A DNA stretch of 64,000 nucleotides from Sipunculus nudus (lineage: Eukaryota > Annelida > Sipuncula > Golfingiida > Sipunculidae), in assembly GCA_026874595.1 (NCBI GenBank), contig CM049315.1, forward strand, positions 63,301,389 through 63,365,388. Reading direction: 5' to 3'. Positions 13,227 through 23,500 of the stretch are shown one piece after another. The notes under the pieces were generated by a model. The model was not told the DNA's origin. It saw only the letters and a program-made list of their open reading frames with translations, and made no database searches. The first letter of the stretch is position 1; each line of letters begins with the position of its first letter. Position numbers and translations under genes: made by a program.

Positions 13227-16200
13227 GATCGTGTTGTGCAAAATAGAAGATTAAAATTGCAAAAGAAGCAATTCAGAAGCTCCATTAGGCCATTTAGAAC
13301 CGGGTACAAACATCGATCTCGCCGAAATCAGCTGGGTTTTTGCCTAATTCATGATCGTGTGTTATGCAAAAATTGCAGATTTAAATTGCAAAAGAAGCAA
13401 TTCAGAAGCTTCATTAGGCCGTTTAGAACCAGATACAAACATCTTTTACGCCGAAATCAGCTCGGTTTTTGCGTAATACAAGATCGTGTTTTGTGCAAAG
13501 ATGACCGATTTAAACTGCAAAAGAAGCGTTTAAGAAGCTTTATCAGGCCATTAAGAATCAGTTAGGAACGTCGTTTTTGCTGAAATCAACTCGGTTTTTT
13601 TTTGCGTAATATAAGATCGTGTGTTGTGCAAAGATGATGATTTAAACTGCAAAAGAAGCGTTTGAGAAACTTTATTAGGCCATTTAGAACCAGTTACAAA
13701 TGTCGTTTTTTTGCCGAAATCAGCTCGGTTTTTGCGTAATATAGGATCCTGTTTTGCGCAAAATGGCCGATTTAAACTGCGATAGAAGTGTTTTTATAGC
13801 TTCATTAGGCCATTTAGAAATTGGTAAAAACATCGCTCTTGCGGAAATAAAATCGGTTTTTGCGTAATACAACATCGTGTTGTGCAAAATAGAAGATTAA
13901 AATTGCAAAAGAAGCAATTCAGAAGCTCCATTAGGCCATTTAGAACCGGGTACAAATATCGATCTCGCCGAAATCAGCTAGGATTTTGGCTATTTCAGGA
14001 ACGTGTGTTGTGCAAAAATTACAGATTTCAATTGCAAAAGAAGCAATTCAGAAGCTTCATTAGGCCGTTTAGAATCAGATACAAAAGTCTTTTACGACGA
14101 AATCAGCTCGGTTTTTTCGTAATACAAGATCGTGATTTGTGCAGAAACGGCTGATATAAACTGCGATAGAAGCGTTTAAATAGCTTCATTAGGCCATTTA
14201 GAAATTGTTAAAAACGTCGCTTTTGCTGAAATCAGATCGGTTTGCGCGTAGTACAAGATCGTGTTGTGCAAAATAGAAGATTAAAATTGCAAAAGAAGCA
14301 ATTCAGAAGCTCCATTAGGCCATTTAGAACCGGGTACAAACATCGATCTCGCCGAAATCAGCTAGGTTTTTGCCTAATTCATGATCGTGTGTTGTGCAAA
14401 AATTGCAGATTTAAATTGCAAAAGAAGCAATTCAGAAGCTTCATTAGGCCGTTCAGAACCAGATACAAACATTTTTTACGCCGAAATCAGCTCGGTTTTT
14501 GCGTAATACAAGATCGTGTTTATAAAGATGACCGATTTAAACTGCAAAAGAAGCGTTTAAGAAGCTTCATCACGCCATTAAGAATCAGTTAGGAACTTCG
14601 TTTTTGCTAAAATCAGCTCGGTTTTTTTTGCGTAATATAAGATCGTGTGTTTTGCAAAGATGATGATTTAAACTGCAAAAGAAGCGTTTGAGAAACTTCA
14701 TTAGGCCATTTAGAACCAGTTACAAATGTCGTTTTTTTGCCGAAATCAGCTCGGTTTTTGCGTAATATAGGATCCTGTCTGTGCAAAATGGCCGATTTAA
14801 ACTGCGAAAGAAGCGTTTTAGAAGCTTCATTTGTCCATTTACAAACAGTTACAAAAGTCGTTTTTGCCGAAATCAGCGCGATTTTCGCGTTATACAAGAT
14901 CGTACATTGTGAATAAATGGCCGATTTGAACTGCGAAAGAAGCGTTTTAATAGCTTCATCAGGCCATTTAGAACAAGTTACGAACGTCGTTTTTCCTGAA
15001 ATCAGCTCGGTGTTCGCTTTATACAAGATCGTGTCTTGTGCAATGATCACCGATTTAAACTGCGAAAGAAGCCTTTTAGAAGCTTCATTAGGCCATTAAG
15101 AACCAGTTAGAAACGTCGTTATTGCTGAAATCAGCTCGATTTTTTTGCGTAATGCAAGATCGTGTTTGTGCAAATATTGCAGATTTAAATTGCAAAAGAA
15201 TCAATTCAGGAGCTTTATTAGGCCATTTAGAACCAGATACCAACGTCTTTTTCGCCGAAATCAGCTCGGTTTTTGCGTAATACAAGACCGTGTTTTGTGC
15301 AAAGATGACCGATTTCAACTGCCAAGGAAGCGTTTTAGAAGCTTCATCAGGCCATTAAGAACCAGTTAGAAACGTCTTTTACGCCGAAATCAGCTCGTTT
15401 TTTTCGTAATACAAGATCGTGATTTGTGCAGAAACGGCTGATTTAAACTGCGATAGAAGCGTTTTATTAGCTTCATTAGGCCATTTAGAAATTGGTAAAA
15501 ACGTCGCTCTTGCTGAAATCAGATCGGTTTTTGGGTAATACAATATCGTGTTGTGCAAAATAGAACATTAAAATTGCAAAAGAAGCAATTCAGAAGCTCC
15601 ATTAGGCCATTTGGAATCGGGTACAAACATCGATCTCGCCGAAATCAGAAAGGTTTTAGCCTTATTCATGATCGTGTGTTGTGCAAAAATTGCAGATTTA
15701 AATTGCAAAAGAAGCAATTCAGAAGCTCCATTAGGCCATTTAGAACCGGGTACAAACATCGATCTCGCCGAAATCAGCTAGGTTTTTGCCTAATTCATGA
15801 TCGTGTGTTGTGCAAAAATTACAGATTTAAATTGCAAAAGAAGCAATTCAGAAGCTTCATTAGGCCGTTTAGAACCAGATACAAACATCTTTTACGCCGA
15901 AATCAGCTCGGTTTTTGCGTAATACAAAATCGTGTGTTGTGCAAAGATGACCGATTTAAACTGGGAAAGAAGCGATTCAATAGCTTCATTAGTCGACTTA
16001 AAACCCGTTACAACCGTCGTTTTCGCTGAAATAAGCTCGGTTTTTGCGTAGTACAAGATCGTGTGTTGGGCAAATATCACCGATTTAAACTGCGAGAGAA
16101 GAGATTCAATAGCTTCATAAGGCGACTTATAACCCGTTACAACCGTCGTTTTTGCCGAAATAAGCTCGGTTTTTGCGTAGTACAAGATCGTGTGTAGGGC

Positions 16201-17790
16201 AAATATCACCGATTAAAACTGCTAAATAAGCATTTTAGAAACTTCATCAGACCATTAAGAACCAGTTAGAAACGGCGTTTTTGCTGAAATCAGCTCGATT
16301 TTTTTAGCGTAATATAAGATCGTGTTTGTGCAAAAATGACCGATTTAAACTGCAAAAGAAGAGTTGAAGAAGCTTCAATAGGCCACTTCAAACCAGTTAC
16401 TAAGATCTTTTTTGCCGAAATCGACTCGGTTTTTGCGTTATAATAGATCATGATCCGTGCAAAAATGGTCAGTTTAAACTGCGAAAGAAGCGTTTCAGAA
16501 ACTTCATTAGGCGACTTAAATCCCGTTACAATCGTCGTTTTCGTCGCAATCAGCTCGATTTTTTTGCGTAATGCAAGATCGTGTTTGTGCAAATATTGCA
16601 GATTTAAATTGTAAAAGAATCAATTCAGGAGCTTTATTAGACCATTTAGATCCAGATACCAACGTCTTTTTCGCCGAAATCAGCTCGTTTTTGCGTAATA
16701 CAAGACCGTGTTTTGTGCAAAGATGACCGATTTAAACTGCCAAGGAAGCCTTTTAGAAGCTTCATCAGGCCATTAAAAACTAGTTAGCAACGCGTTTTTG
16801 CTGAAATCAGCTCGATTTTTTGCGTAATACAAAATCGTGTGTTGTGCAAAGATGACCGATTTAAACTGCTTAAGAAGCGTTTTAGAAGCTTCATCAGGCC
16901 ATTGAGAACCAGTTAGAAACGTCTTTTACGCCGAAATCAGCTCGTTTTTTTCGTAATACAAGATCGTGATTTGTGCAGAAACGGCTGATTAAAATTGCAA
17001 AAGAAGCAATTCAGAAGCTCCATTAGGCCATTTAGAACCGGGTACAAACATCGATCTCGCCGAAATCAGCTAGGTTTTTGGCTAATTCAGGAACGTGTGT
17101 TGTGCAAAAATTACAGATTTCAATTGCAAAAGAAGCAATTCAGAAGCTTCATTAGGCCGTTTAGAACCAGTTACAAAAGTCGTTTTTGCCGAAATCAGCG
17201 CGATTTTCGCGTTATACAAGATCGTACGTTGTGAATAAATGGCCGATTTGAACTGCGAAAGAAGCGTTTTAATAGCTTCATCAGGCCATTTAGAAATTGT
17301 TAAAAACGTCGCTTTTGCTGAAATCAGATCGGTTTTCGCGTAGTACAAGATCGTGTTGTGCAAAATAGAAGATTAAAATTGCAAAAGAAGCAATTCAGAA
17401 GCTCCATTAGGCCATTTAGAACCGGGTACAAACATCGATCTCGCCGAAATCAGCTAGGTTTTTGCCTAATTCATGATCGTGTGTTGTGCAAAAATTGCAG
17501 ATTTAAATTGCAAAAGAAGCAATTAAGAAGCTTCATTAGGCCGTTTAGAACCAGATACAAACATCTTTTACGCCGAAATCAGCTCGGTTTTTGCGTAATA
17601 CAAAATCGTGTTTTGTGCAAAGATGACTGATTTAAACTGCAAAAGAAGCAATTAAGAAGCTTTATCAGGCCATTAAGAATCAGTTAGGAACGTCGTTTTT
17701 GCTGAAATCAGCTCGGTTTTTTTTTTGCGTAATATAAGATCGTGTGTTGTGCTAAGATGATCGATTTAAACTGCAAAAGAAGCGTTTGAG
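13227..17790 (+). repeat. Second, partial copy of the 7,222-bp compound HOR
   Basis: The tract matches 6005 to about 10570 at an offset of 7,222 bp, including the variant hybrid stretch (about 17082-17760). It then leaves the compound and runs through d, e, f, g and h type monomers into the element at 18442. The same 13.2-20.5 kb segment, element included, recurs at 35.07-42.36 kb (offset about 21,840) and its last part at 52.6-57.6 kb (offset about 37,087). Confidence 0.88.
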
Positions 17791-18430
17791 AAACTTCATT
17801 AGGCCATTTAGAACCAGTTACAAATGTCGTTTTTTGGCCGAAATCAGCTCGGATTTTGCGTAGTATAGGATTCTGTTTTGTGCAAAATGGCCGATTTAAA
17901 CTGCGAAAGAAGCGTTTTAGAAGCTTCATTTGTCCATTTACAACCAGTTACAAAAGTCGTTTTTGCCGAAATCAGCGCGATTTTCGCGTTATACAAGATC
18001 GTACGTTGTGAATAAATGGCCGATTTGAACTGCGAAAGAAGCGTTTTAATAGCTTCATCAGGCCATTTAGAACAAGTTACGAACGTCGTTTTTCCCGAAA
18101 TCAGCTCGGTGTTCGCTTTATACAAGATCGTGTCTTGTGCAATGATCACCGATTTAAACTGCGAAGGAAGCCTTTTAGAAGCTTCATTAGGCCATTAAGA
18201 ACCAGTTAGAAACGTCGTTATTGCTGAAATCAGCTCGATTTTTTTGCGTAATGCAAGATCGTGTTTCTGCAAATATTGCAGATTTAAATTGCAAAAGAAT
18301 CAATTCAGGAGCTTTATTAGGCCATTTAGAACCAGATACCAACGTCTTTTTCGCCGAAATCAGCTCGATTTTTTGCGTAATACAAAATCGTGTGTTGTGC
18401 AAAGATGACCGATTTAAACTGCTTAAGAAG

Positions 18431-18441
18431 CGTTTTAGAAG
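18431..18441 (+). repeat. Left target-site duplication of element copy 1
   Basis: The 11-bp cgttttagaag lies immediately left of the element and is repeated immediately right of it at 20525-20535. In uninterrupted monomers it occurs once at this place, for example at 23758-23768 within gcttaagaag-cgttttagaag-cttcatcagg. The duplication is therefore created by insertion and is not a normal feature of the monomer. Confidence 0.85.
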
Positions 18442-18676
18442 GTAACAGGAACTCTCGGCCCCAGAGACACTCGTCCCAGAGACACTCGGCCCCAGCGACT
18501 CTCGGCCCCAGAGACACTCGGCCCCTGAGACGCTCGGCCCTAGAGACACTCGGCCCCTAGTCAGCAGGACCCAGCGACACTCGGCCCCGTCCGGTCGCCG
18601 CCCCCAGAGACACTCGGCCCAGGAGTCTAGCCTCGGGAAACCCCTCAGAAAACCTTCCCGTAGTTATCCCTTCCGG
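18442..18676 (+). repeat. Left terminal inverted repeat, element copy 1
   Basis: Aligned with the reverse complement of 20275-20524, the outer about 160 bp match nearly throughout: six 16-bp units, then the cagcgacactcggcccc and gtccggtcgccgccccc blocks. The inner part matches with gaps through aaacccctcagaaaac and tagttat. The aaacccctcagaaaac block occurs a second time further in, at about 18723-18738, so the inner TIR is itself partly duplicated on the left side. Confidence 0.85.
18454..18548 (+). repeat. Subterminal 16-bp tandem repeats in the TIR
   Basis: Six consecutive units of the form ctcggccccagagaca, one of them 15 bp long, begin at 18454, 18470, 18485, 18501, 18517 and 18533. They differ at one to three positions each (ctcgtcc, agcgact, tgagacg). 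The mirror array lies in the right TIR at about 20425-20512. Tandem subterminal motifs are typical transposase-binding arrays in some TIR families; that role is inferred here. Confidence 0.85.
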
Positions 18677-20274
18677 GCCAGAGGTCTGATACTAGCTTAC
18701 CGTCTTATACTAGCTTAGAAAAACCCCTCAGAAAACAACCTTCCCGTGATATACTGAGTCGGAAGTCGGAGAATGGAAGCCCGTTCTTTTACCGTCTTAG
18801 GTTCATTAGGGAAGGGTTTAATGAGTCAAAACAAAAACGAGAGAAAGTGAAAGTAAAACGTATTTATTAATTGATAATAGTGTTTAATGTTAAATATGTA
18901 GTTCCTGATTATGATATTAGCCAATATATACACAAACCGAAATAGAAAACGTTCCAAATATCACAGTATGAATGAAGTATATGAAAGTGACCCGTAAAGT
19001 CACCAAATTACAAATTAAAGAGTAGGCTTATATACAAGTATGTCAATTTACACACATATATAAAACAAATCAAAGTAGAAAGTGTTTTCTACTTCGTGTT
19101 TTCTACTTCTAATTTCTAACTAATGTTAACTAACGTTAATGTTCTAACTAATGACAGAGCGTACATAAAGAAGCAAGAATACACACACAATGCCAAAATC
19201 TTAAAGAAACGGTAAATTATGACTACTTCCACATATACACATCAAATATCGTTGATGTTTTAACTAATGACAGAGCGTACGTAAAAAGCAATGGTATAAG
19301 AACTCTTCTCTAATGGGATTGATATGTATACAAAATTCATATATATATATACAAAGCCAAAATCATAAAGAAACTGTAATTTACGACTATTAGGAACGGT
19401 AATTTATGACTATTTCCACATATATACATAAAAGATATGAAGTATTCCAAAGGCCATAGAGCCTGCATCAAGCACACATCAAAGTTCCACTGTGTACGCT
19501 ACATTTCAAACTCTGGTTTGTGAATGACTTCTTGGTTAGTTGATTATGGATATGCTCAATCAGGGGTTTACCGAACTTACTATGCAATCAAAGGTTATTG
19601 TTATGACGGCAGTAATCACAGCCAACAAGATCACAAAGACGGCAATTAGACTTCGATCAATACCGAGACAAACGGATAAATACCGAGGTAAATTTAACGG
19701 TGACAATTTCTCATTTTATATCAGTTATTTCTTGATTCATTTATATAAATACTACAGCGTATTATAAAAAAGAAATATTATATTTGGCTCCTTCAACGTT
19801 TATTGCATCCATTTATTTGGCGTGACCACCACAGGATAATGGTTCAGCACCTTTTATTTAACAATCTATAATTTTTTTATAAGTCATATACAAAGATAAT
19901 TTTATGATATCTGGGCTACACGAAGATATATGTTTCACGAGAAAGGACGGTCCGTGCCGAGGCCTGGCCCCAATATTTTTGGGGGGTAAGTTAATGCGGC
20001 CTTCAGGAAACAGTTGAAATGAACGAACACATAAGCTTACGAAAACTAATAATTTAAGAGGAGACATAACACCTGGCCATGTATTTTCTATTGTGTGTAA
20101 AATACATATAATTTGTGGAATATGATAAAAAATCATATGGATTATTATACAGATATTGTTTCAAAAATAAGCATGGTTTTAATTTTTATAATCACCAATA
20201 TATATATATATTGTATGTGCTATATTTGTTTTTTATGGAAAATTTAACTTTAATTTCTTCGTGGCGTTCAATAT
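18677..20274. other. AT-rich interior of element copy 1, no supported gene
   Basis: About 1.6 kb of AT-rich sequence. It contains a degenerate internal duplication: taactaatgacagagcgtac occurs at 19145-19164 and 19261-19280 (116 bp apart), and the aaagccaaaatc-ataaagaaac and tatgacta-ttccacatata blocks recur about 160 bp apart. ATAT runs lie near 19340 and 20200. A short palindromic block, ccccaatatttttgggg, is at 19970-19986. Open frames of 64-92 codons exist on both strands, but none has a recognisable domain and all are short. No tRNA-like promoter boxes or reverse-transcriptase motifs were seen. Confidence 0.7.
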
Positions 20275-20524
20275 CCAGAAGAGATAACTACGAGCAGGTT
20301 GTTTTCTGAGGGGTTTCGCGAGGCCAGTATCGGACCCGATGCCCTGGGCCGAGTGTCTCTGGGGGCGGCGACCGGACGGGGCCGAGTGTCGCGGGGTCCT
20401 GCTGAATAGGGGCCGAGTGTCTCTGGGGCCGAGCGTCTCAGGGGCCGAGTGTCTCTGGGGCCGAGAGTCGCTGGGGCCGAGTGTCTCTGGGACGAGTGTC
20501 TCTTGGGCCGAGAGTTCCTGTATT
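20275..20524 (-). repeat. Right terminal inverted repeat, element copy 1
   Basis: Reverse complement of the left TIR. The outermost units read gtgtctctgggac-gagtgtctcttgggccgagag. The inner part differs from the left TIR by small indels around 20320-20345 (gaggccagtatcggacccgatgcc region), so the two arms are not perfect mirror images. Confidence 0.85.
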
Positions 20525-20535
20525 CGTTTTAGAAG
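20525..20535 (+). repeat. Right target-site duplication of element copy 1
   Basis: Second copy of the 11-bp cgttttagaag, followed directly by the remainder of the interrupted monomer (cttcatcaggccattaagaac). Confidence 0.85.
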
Positions 20536-23500
20536 CTTCATCAGGCCATTAAGAACCAGTTAGAAACGTCTTTTACGCCGAAATCAGCTCGTTTTTTCGT
20601 AATACAAGATCGTGATTTGTGCAGAAACGGCTGATTTAAACTGCGATAGAAGCGGTTTAATAGCTTCATCAGGCCATTTAGAAATTGGTAAAAACGTCGC
20701 TCTTGCTGAAATCAGATCGGTTTTTGCGTAATACAAGATCGTGTTTTGTGCAAAGATGACCGATTTAAACTGCGAAAGAAGCGTTTTAGAAGCTTCATCA
20801 GGCCATTAAGAACCAGTTAGCAACGTCGTTTTTGCCCGAAATCAGCTCGGTTTTTTTTTTTGCGTAATTCAAAATCGTCTGTGGTGCAAAGATGACCGAT
20901 TTAAACTGCTAAAGAAGCGTTTTAGCAGATTCATCAGGCAATTAAGAAGTTAGAAACGTCGTTTTTGCTAAAATCAGCTCGATTTTTTAGTGTAATATAA
21001 GATCGTGTTTGTGCAAAGATGACCAATTTAAACTGCAAAAGAAGAGTTTAAGAAGGTTCAATAGGGCACTTAAAACCAGTTACAAAGATCTTTTTTGCCG
21101 AAATCGACTCGGTTTTTGCGTTATAATAGATCATGATCCGTGCAAAAATGGCCAGTTTAAACTGCGAAAGAAGCGTTTCAGAAACTTCATTAGGCGACTT
21201 AAAACCCGTTACAATCGTCGTTTTCTTCGCAATCAGCTCGGTTTTCGCGTACTACAAGATCGTGTGTTGTGCAAAAATGGCCGTTTAAATTGCAAATGAA
21301 GCATTTTAATAGCTTCATCAGGCCATTTAAAACAAGTTACAAACGTCGTTTTTGCCGAAATCAGCTCGGTTTTCGCTTTAAACAAGATCGTGTCTTGTGC
21401 AATGATCACCGATTTAAACTGTGAAAGAAGCGTTTTAGAAGCTTCATCAGGCCATTAAGAACCAGTTAGAAACGTCGTTTTTGCTGAAATCAGCTCGATT
21501 TTTTTGCGTAATGCAAGATCGTGTTTGTGCAAATATTGCAGATTTAAATTGCAAAAGAATCAACTCAGCAGCTTTATTAGGCCATTTAGAACCAGATACC
21601 AACGTCTTTTTCGCCGAAATCAGCTCGGTTTTTGCGTAATACAAGACCGTGTTTTGTGCAAAGATGACCGATTTAAACTGCGAAAGAAGCGTTTTAGAAG
21701 CTTCATCAGGCCATTAAGAACCAGTTAGCAACGTCGTTTTTGCTGAAAACAGCTCGGTTTTTTTTTTGCGTAATACAAAATCGTGATTTGTGCAGAAACG
21801 GCTGATTTAAACTGTGATAGAAGCGTTTTAATAGCTTCATTAGGCCATTTAGAAATTGGTAAAAACGTCGCTCTTGCTGAAATCAGATCGGTTTTCGCGT
21901 AATACAACATCGTGTTGTGCAAAATAGAACATTAAAATTGCAAAAGAAGCAATTCAGAAGCTCAATTAGGCCATTTAGAACCGGGTACAAACATCGATAT
22001 CGCCGAAATCAGCTAGGTTTTTGCCTAATTCATGATCGTGTGTTGTGCAAAAATTGCAGATTTAAATTGCAAAAGAAGCAATTCAGAAGCTTTATTAGGC
22101 CGTTTAGAACCAGATACAAACGTCTTTTACGCCGAAATCAGCTCGGTTTTGGGCTAATTCAGGAACGTGTGTTGTGCAAAAATTACAGATTTCAATTGCA
22201 AAAGAAGCAATTCAGAAGCTTCATTAGGCCGTTTAGAATCAGATACAAACGTCTTTTACGACGAAATCAGCTCGGTTTTTTCGTAATACAAGATCGTGAT
22301 TTGTGAAGAAACGGCTAATATAAACTGCGATAGAGGCGTTTAAATAGCTTCATTAGGCCATTTAGAAATTGGTAAAAACGTCGCTATTGCTGAAATCAGA
22401 TCGGTTTGCGCGTATTACAAGATCGTGTTGTGCAAAATAGAAGATTAAAATTGCAAAAGAAGCAATTCAGAAGCTCCATTAGGCCATTTAGAACCGGGTA
22501 CAAACATCGATCTCGCCGAAATCAGCTAGGTTTTTGCCTAATTCATGATCGTGTGTTGTGCAAAAATTGCAGATTTAAATTGCAAAAGAAGCAATGCAGA
22601 AGCTTCATTAGGCCGTTTAGAACCAGATACAAACATCTTTTACGCCGAAATCAGCTCGGTTTTTGCGTAATACAAAATCGTGTTTTGTGCAAAGATGACC
22701 GATTTAAACTGCAAAAGAAGCGTTTAAGAAACTTTATCAGGCCATTAAGAATCAGTTAGGAACGTCGTTTTTGCTGAAATCAGCTCGGTTCTTTTGCGTA
22801 ATATAGGATCCTGTTTTGTGCAAAATGGCCGATTTAAACTGCGAAAGAAGCGTTTTAGAAGCTTCATTTGTCCATTTACAACCAGTTACAAAAGTCGTTT
22901 TTGCCGAAATCAGCGCGATTTTTGCGTTATACAAGATCGTACGTTGTGAATAAATGGCCGATTTGAACTGCGAAAGAAGCGTTTTAATAGCTTCATCATG
23001 CCATTTAGAAATTGTTAAAAACGTCGCTTTTGCTGAAATCAGATCGGTTTTGCGTAGTACAAGATCGTGTTGTGCAAAATAGAAGATTAAAATTGCAAAA
23101 GAAGCAATTCAGAAGCTCCATTAGGCCATTTAGAACCGGGTACAAACATCGATCTCGCCGAAATCAGCTAGGTTTTTGACTAATTCATGATCGTGTGTTG
23201 TGCAAAAATTGCAGATTTAAATTGCAAAAGAAGCAATTCAGAAGCTTCATTAGGCCGTTTAGAACCAGATACAAACATCTTTTACGCCGAAATCAGCTCG
23301 GTTTTTGCGTAATACAAAATCGTGTTTTGTGCAAAGATGACCGATTTAAACAGCAAAAGAAGCGTTTAAGAAGCTTTATCAGGCCATTAAGAATCAGTTA
23401 GGAACGTCGTTTTTGCTGAAATCAGCTCGGTTTTTTTTTTTGCGTAATATAGGATCGTGTGTTGTGCAAAGATGATCGATTTAAACTGCAAAAGAAGCCT

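Larger units (their letters stand above)
1..18441 (+). repeat. Satellite array tract 1 (about 129-bp monomers, head to tail)
   Basis: Every 126-131 bp the sequence returns to a monomer that begins near gatcgtg and runs through recognisable blocks: a central gaagcttc palindrome, a variable aggccat-tagaacc block, gccgaaatcagctcgg, a T tract and gcgtaatacaa. Monomer starts read by eye at 105, 234, 469 and 598 show the spacing; 234-340 is a shortened 107-bp monomer. No other sequence class interrupts the tract until the element at 18442. About 1-1490 is irregular, with no long near-identical partner that I found. From about 1490 the tract matches 34.5 kb onward at an offset of 33,054, and most of it is built from the 3,992-bp HOR. 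I see no gene, RNA gene or promoter here. Open frames on both strands follow the repeat period. Confidence 0.97.
18442..20524. mobile_element. Non-autonomous TIR element, copy 1 (2,083 bp)
   Basis: The left end reads gtaacaggaactctcggccc; the reverse complement of the right end reads aatacaggaactctcggccc, so the first few bases are imperfect and the rest match closely. The inverted repeats span about 235 bp (left) and 250 bp (right) and include tandem GC-rich 16-bp units. The interior (about 18677-20274) is AT-rich with ATAT microsatellites and no recognisable transposase. An 11-bp direct duplication flanks it. Long TIRs with tandem subrepeats and an 11-bp duplication are compatible with a Mutator-like or Foldback-like non-autonomous element (class inferred from structure only). 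Copies 2 and 3 are nearly identical at the same site. Confidence 0.88.

Noticed and set aside
1-18441. CRISPR-like array, because repeats alternate with variable parts
   Set aside because: The period is about 129 bp, the variable parts are related monomer types rather than unique spacers, there are no cas genes, and the sequence context is eukaryotic satellite.
19540-19767. 75-codon frame inside the element (also 41379 and 56619)
   Set aside because: No recognisable domain, no partner exons, and conserved between copies only because the whole element is conserved.
19858-20136. 92-codon minus-strand frame inside the element (also 41697 and 56937)
   Set aside because: No transposase, helicase or reverse-transcriptase motif can be seen. 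It could be a fragment of something older, but nothing supports a function.
20100-20220. Bacterial-style promoter or terminator signals in the AT-rich element interior
   Set aside because: AT-rich hexamers occur by chance, and the sequence is eukaryotic satellite with no gene for them to serve.
18442-20524. Helitron or LTR retrotransposon
   Set aside because: There are long inverted, not direct, terminal repeats and an 11-bp duplication. No CTRR end with a 3' hairpin, primer-binding site or polypurine tract was seen.
20233-20541. 102-codon and 74-codon frames across the right TIR
   Set aside because: They are translations of the 16-bp subrepeats and run from element into satellite, so they are not genes.
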